Part shown: piece after piece, positions 59,380 to 64,000 of the stretch
How the letters are laid out: every line of letters starts with the position of its first letter
Numbering within the stretch: the first letter of the stretch is position 1
Origin: Metallyticus violacea
Taxonomy: Eukaryota; Arthropoda; Insecta; Mantodea; Metallyticidae
Length of the DNA: 64,000 nt
Reading direction: 5' to 3'
Assembly: GCA_030762175.1 (NCBI GenBank)
Contig: CM060834.1
Location: 69,149,001-69,213,000 of the forward strand
Notes under the pieces: model-generated
What the model was told of the DNA's origin: nothing
The model's database searches: none
What the model saw: the letters and a program-made list of their open reading frames with translations, nothing else
Made by a program: the position numbers and the translations under genes

Positions 59380-60490
59380 AATGTGTTGTATGTTCAGCAG
59401 GAATGTATCCAATGCACTTAAAGGTAAACAACTTATAATTAAATATTGTACTTATGAAGCTGTTGACAATGGAGTGGTATTGTATCCTAAACTTAGGTAC
59501 TCAATAGATGCACTGAAACTTCTTAATTTGCAACATGAATCTATACAATTTACCATAAAAGAAGAAAGAAATGATTGGCTACCATTTTGAGATTTAAAAA
59601 TTACAAGAAATGGAGATTGTTTGAATTTTGGAATTTACAGAAAAGAAACATATAAGGTAAACTATATAAAAATGAGAGTTATAATCCCATTCCACAGTTA
59701 GGCACACAGATTGATGAATATTCCACTCACAGAAGCAGAGTACAAAATAGAATACAAACAAATAATAAAGACAGCTATAATCAATGGTTTCAACAGACAC
59801 AGTGATAAAAATGAGCAATAAATCTAAAAGACAAAAAGGAATAGGGGAGGTTTGCACACTGAAAAACACAAAAGAAGAATACAAATTCAAAAGTTATACC
59901 TACCATCCAATTTACCACAACAAGTTCAAGAAGATTTTCAAAGAACATGGGATAATGTTACCCCAAAGAACAGATACAACATCAAGAATTTATTGGATTG
60001 CTCAGAAAAAGACTCCACACCAACAGAACAGAAATCAGGAATTTACAAAATAAAATGTGCAGATTGTGAGCAGAGCTACATAGGCAAAACAGAGCAATTT
60101 GGAAATTCGGAGGAAAGAACATTTTAGGAATATTCAGTTTAAGCAGGTGGATAAATCAGCAGTAGCAGCTCACTTTTGGACCAAAAATCATGAAATAAAA
60201 TGGGAAATTAAATGGCTGAAACATCTTCACAACCCATTGGAGTTATCCACTTGGGAATAAATTTTCATAATAAAAAATAGAGAAAACCTAATGAATTTTG
60301 AGTTTCCTCCTTTGGAGGAAAATGAACTTGGCAATTTCCTACTTCAATCAACAGAGGCCACCACAGGAACATCCGAGTGTCTAGCCATGCCATTGTTCCG
60401 AGTAATGGCGGTTCAGTGAGCAACTGAAGATGGGAGAGATTCTCCGAAAATGCATCTTACTTTTATGTAAGTGGAGTTTAGTGTAAAAAA
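59380..60490 (+). pseudogene. Penelope-like retroelement relic (RT thumb + GIY-YIG)
   Basis: Fragments in order: ESIQFTIKEERNDWLPF, a stop in place of Leu, then DLKITRNGDCLNFGIYRKE (59,530-59,650), the FLDV...YRK block at the end of the Penelope RT. Then SGIYKIKCADCEQSYIGKT (about 60,033-60,090), the GIY-YIG endonuclease motif with the linker Cys pair. Then AAHFWTKNHEIKWEIKWLK, LELSTWE with the expected catalytic Glu, and IIKNRENLMNFEFPPLEE (about 60,255-60,325), the usual C-terminus. Several frameshifts and stops, and the RT catalytic core is missing. It ends in a hammerhead-like motif and the tail shared with 55.3-55.6 kb. Confidence 0.88.
60424..60456 (+). ncRNA. Hammerhead-ribozyme-like motif 3
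   Basis: CTGAAGA, a stem GGAGA/TCTCC, GAAA, palindromic ATGCAT as stem III, then C. Four bases upstream of the core (GCAA) can pair in part with UUAC after the cleavage position. It lies directly downstream of the Penelope-like coding relic, the expected position for a terminal-repeat ribozyme. Two extra bases follow the core. Confidence 0.5.
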
Positions 60491-61684
60491 TGAATATCTA
60501 AGTTTAGGATAACTTATAATTAAGTTTCATAACCTGGTCATAAGTTTGTGTTACTGGTTTGCTGTTTGCTTTATTAGGAATATAATATCTTTAGTAAGTG
60601 AAAGAGTTTTTGAATGAACATTTAGTAGGTGTATAGTGTACAGCATATATGGTGCATAATATAAATCTTTTGAATGTAGATATATTGTGTGTTTCTTAAT
60701 AGAATTATGAGTGGAACTGCCAGAATGAAATGAATTACATAATGCAGTGTGTTACTGAAGCTGCAAGAGTGTTTAGTTTGAACTCATTACAAAATACATT
60801 CTAATAACTAGATAATGTACTGTTATGAAATTGAACAGCTATTTTTCAATTTATATGGTCAAACATAGGCTCTTAAATTACCCTGTGATTATGTAAATGT
60901 GAACATTAGCAACTGCAATCACACTCTAAAACTCAGTGGTCATCATTCCCTGTATTCAAACAGTTACAGATAAAAGGTCCTACATTTCAGGTCTCAGTGT
61001 TCTTTTGAAAAGTAGTTATCTTGTCACACTACTTATACATGAACTGAAAAAAAGTCTCCCAGAGGGATTGAATGGAATGATATGTTGCTTGTAAGCCAGA
61101 TAAAATAAAAACAAGACAATGATAGAATTCTTATTATTTTATATAAAAGGAAATCATTTATTTGATGTGATGAACTGCTATTTCCTGTTACAAGTAATTC
61201 AGTTGTCTATAGCAGGGGTATGGAACTATGAAAATTGGAAGTCGTGCAGATTACTCAAAGATTTTGAATAAATATGTGGAGGACATAAGCAAGAATTTCA
61301 AGAAAAATTTCCAACAATGCAAAAAATAGTCCATGAAAACAACATTTTCACCCACTCCCATCATCTGATTATCCAAAAAATATGACCCCATAGGATTAAC
61401 TACACAGTACTGCTACTTTGCTATAATGGAAAGGAAGAACTTTAGTCAACTATATCAGTCATGAGTGAGGAATGGATTTTAAGATGCAGCATCTTAATAT
61501 AGCTGTTTTCATACCACTCATTTGAAAACTATATTTTAGGATATGAAATGAAGCAAAATAGATACATTTTGTTGCACCTTTTCAACACTTCTTTGAATCT
61601 TTTCTTTCATATTTCATTAACAAACTGGGTAGCAAAAATGTGATTTTTACTCTTCACGAACAGAAAAATAAATACTTCTTCAGA
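60491..61684. other. AT-rich intergenic sequence
   Basis: No gene recognised. TAGCAGGGGTATGGAAC at about 61,210-61,226 resembles a hAT 5' terminal repeat (CAGGGGT...) and could be the left end of the relic that follows. No matching right end was found. Confidence 0.45.
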
Positions 61685-61768
61685 ATGTTCTTAATTATCT
61701 AGTGAGTTGATCTGATAATCTTATGCGCATAAGATTATCACATCGATTCACTAGATAATTAAGAACAT
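61685..61768. repeat. 84-bp near-perfect palindrome
   Basis: The two 42-base arms match at 39 positions, centred between 61,726 and 61,727. The inner 13 bases of each arm (to GCGC at the centre) and the outer 21 bases are perfect. The three mismatches cluster in between. There is no spacer, so it would extrude as a cruciform or fold as a snap-back RNA. No similarity to other repeats in the window. Confidence 0.95.
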
Positions 61769-62080
61769 AATAGTCGCTTCACTGTATTGGTTTTGACATG
61801 AAATTAAATGTTATATTTAACTTCTTCAGAAGCTAAATAAAATACTAAAGTCTCATGTAGAGCAAAACGAGAGCTATAAAATGGTTATTTACATATTTGC
61901 AGTCCCAATAGTTTCCAAGTTAAAGTAACAAAACCTGCAAGAGAAAAAACAAATTTTAATTAAAGCTATTTGTCAATATGACACTTCCCTGTGCAGTCCA
62001 CAAAATTTTTATATAAAGAAGGCTCAATCCTCTAGTTGCTCTACTTAACTGTGTTTATGTTGGAGTTCCAATACTCTACC

Positions 62081-63510
62081 ATGCCAAAAGTTCAGAAGGC
62101 AAAGTTGTATGCATTTTCAGCAGAATTCAAGAGACAATTGATTGAAATTGATGTTTTAATTTTCCAATGTAAATATTGCGATAAATTAGAAGCATTAAAA
62201 AGCTAGACTAAACCAGCACATTCAATGTGGAAACATGCAAAGAACGCTTAACTCCACAAATCATAACCTAAGCAAGCTACCTTGATATGTGTCTTCAATT
62301 CAGGATCTGAAAAGCAGCAGTCATCGGGCGAGTTCTCTGCAGATCTTACCATGGCATTAATTCAGTCACGAATTCCAATGTCCATCATTCCTGGATTCAT
62401 ATCATTACTCCAAAAGCAAATGCAGTTCAGTACTAGATGAGAGCACCCTGAGAGAAAATGACAAAAGTCAATTTATAAGAATGTTTTTGAAAAAATAAAA
62501 AAGGTGGTTGGAAACATGAAGTGGGATTCATGCTAGATGAAACTATTGATGAGCTGCAAAATATATACTAAATGTGCTGGTGTTTCCATTATTGGTGAAA
62601 GTGTGAAACCCATAATCTTTGAGATGTACCAATTCCAGAAGACAAATACCTGCAGAGTAACTCAATGATTCCTGCATGACACTGTGGCTAGTGGGCATAC
62701 AATACAAAAGAGTCAGTTTGTGGTGATTAATCAAGCATGCTACTTCCTTTCAGATTTCCGACAACTGAAGATCTTGTACCCCATGCACAACCATGTGACA
62801 TGTATTACATATGGACTACACAGTGTTTGTGAAAGAGCCCGGAGTAATACAATAGGGTAAATTATTTATCGAGGCTCTAAAGAGAGTTCTTGTAAAGGTT
62901 CCAAATCATTAATTTTTGTACCAAGAAATTACTGAGTTTTACCTAACACTACTCCCTCTCATAACTAAGTGGGGGTACTTAGATATGTAATTTTCTTGTG
63001 CAAAAACTTAGAAAAAACCAAATGGCTTATATGTGCTTTTGATTCAACACATGAGTAGCCATCAATCATGCCCAACAGTTGGTCAACAACAAAGGCCTAG
63101 AGTTGGAGCTTTTTGCAGTACATGGCTACAGATAATTGCCTGATTTGATTCAAAGTTTAGAAGAAGAAGGTATGGAAGAGGAGGAATAGCGGGAGAAATT
63201 GACAACTATGAGGGACAAACTTGATTGATTTGCCAAAGCCAAATTTGAATTATTTTGAGGAACAATGCAGACATGGAAGTCCTTGCAATTCCATTAAGCT
63301 CTCATTCTGTGTATTTACAAAATAAGCTTCACTGATTTCAGTAGATGTTCAGCAGAGTTCCTCTATATATAAAGGTTTCCTGAGTTCAACATGCCAGCAA
63401 CTTACTTTAGAAAACATAGAAATGTGCATAATTCAATGTCACAATTGGTTGAAACCCAGTAAATGTCATGTTTACTTCCTAAATATTGGTTACTTTATGT
63501 TATTTCCTAC
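62081..63510 (+). pseudogene. hAT-type transposase relic (CGGBP1-like family)
   Basis: Starts at an ATG (MPKVQKAKLYAFSAEF) and soon gives the BED-like finger FQCKYCDK (C30, C33) with HSMWKH beyond a stop. Then ADLTMALIQSRIPMSII (about 62,338-62,390), a DETIDEL-like region (about 62,535), HAQPCDMYY / HNHVTCITYGLHSV in alternating frames (about 62,790-62,830), a TKWGY block (about 62,965), and the C-terminal QLTLENIEMCIIQCHNWLK (about 63,400-63,455). The order matches hAT proteins related to CGGBP1. Stops and frameshifts throughout. It has no visible TIR pair. Confidence 0.82.
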
Positions 63511-64000
63511 TGTGTTGAATAAAAAATGTTAATGTAAGTGGTTTAGAACTGAATAAAGACATTTTATCAACATCTTTTTGAACTTTTTTGTATAAATTTT
63601 CAGAGCCTTTCTTTCCTCTTTCCAGCCGTAATTTTGCACCTTAAAATCCATACTCCATGAGAAGAGGCAAGATAAGCAAGCTTTCTATGAATAAGCACTC
63701 AAAACTGAGCATTTGATCTGAATATTATAAATTATTCTTCAATTATCTATACTAGTCTATGTAAAATGATTTTGTTAAGGGTTAATCATTATGAAACTGA
63801 ACTTTGTTGATTACTATGAATGGCTTATTAGTTTTTGCACATATACTGTTGAATGCCTTTTGGATCAAAATCCTAAAACAGATATTTCCTTAAGTTTAGT
63901 TTATTGTTAAACATGTCAATACCCAAAGAATAAATTTTCCTCCTATAAAATTAAAAATAACAAATGGTTTTAGGGAAAAAGCACTTCATTTAAACATTAC
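63511..64000. other. AT-rich intergenic sequence
   Basis: No gene or repeat recognised to the end of the window. Confidence 0.5.

Overview
This window looks like an intergenic, transposon-rich stretch of an animal nuclear genome, most likely an arthropod. It is AT-rich, has many long (AAT)n and (ACT)n microsatellites, and has no operon-like gene packing. Every coding similarity I could recognise belongs to a mobile element. I cannot fix the species; an insect or arachnid is plausible. I found no convincing host protein gene, rRNA gene or functional tRNA gene.

The best-preserved object is a full-length, apparently intact non-LTR retrotransposon on the minus strand (about 6,970-12,937). It has a 5' UTR, a Gag-like ORF1 with three zinc knuckles, and an ORF2 with endonuclease, reverse transcriptase, RNase H and a terminal CCHC motif. 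Its 3' UTR carries repeated two-stem RNA structures, it ends in a poly(A) tract, and an 11-bp target-site duplication flanks it. Its last 41 nt before the poly(A) resemble the 3' end of the most abundant SINE in the window (SINE A, 12 copies). That suggests this LINE lineage mobilises the SINE. Five SINE A copies have 12-15 bp target-site duplications, one of them inserted into the head of another copy.

The rest is layered debris. 1-6.9 kb: a LINE reverse transcriptase relic and SINE B. 13-26.7 kb: SINEs A, B and C, a mariner-like relic, a minisatellite built around ATT tracts, and two DNA transposons with visible terminal inverted repeats. 28.5-38.6 kb: two hAT-type relics, a mariner with a mutated first catalytic residue, two further mariner-type relics, a Tc1 relic, nested SINEs and ACT/AAT microsatellites. 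39-57 kb: AT-rich sequence with SINEs and a second LINE relic interrupted by SINE B. 55.3-60.5 kb: Penelope-like element debris with a GIY-YIG domain and three hammerhead-ribozyme-like motifs. 61.7 kb: an 84-bp near-perfect palindrome. 62.1-63.5 kb: a third hAT-type relic.

The parts interact only as a transposon community. The LINE would supply replication proteins for itself and probably for SINE A. The DNA transposons are decayed and cannot encode working transposases here. The Penelope remnant keeps its terminal RNA motifs although its protein frame is broken.
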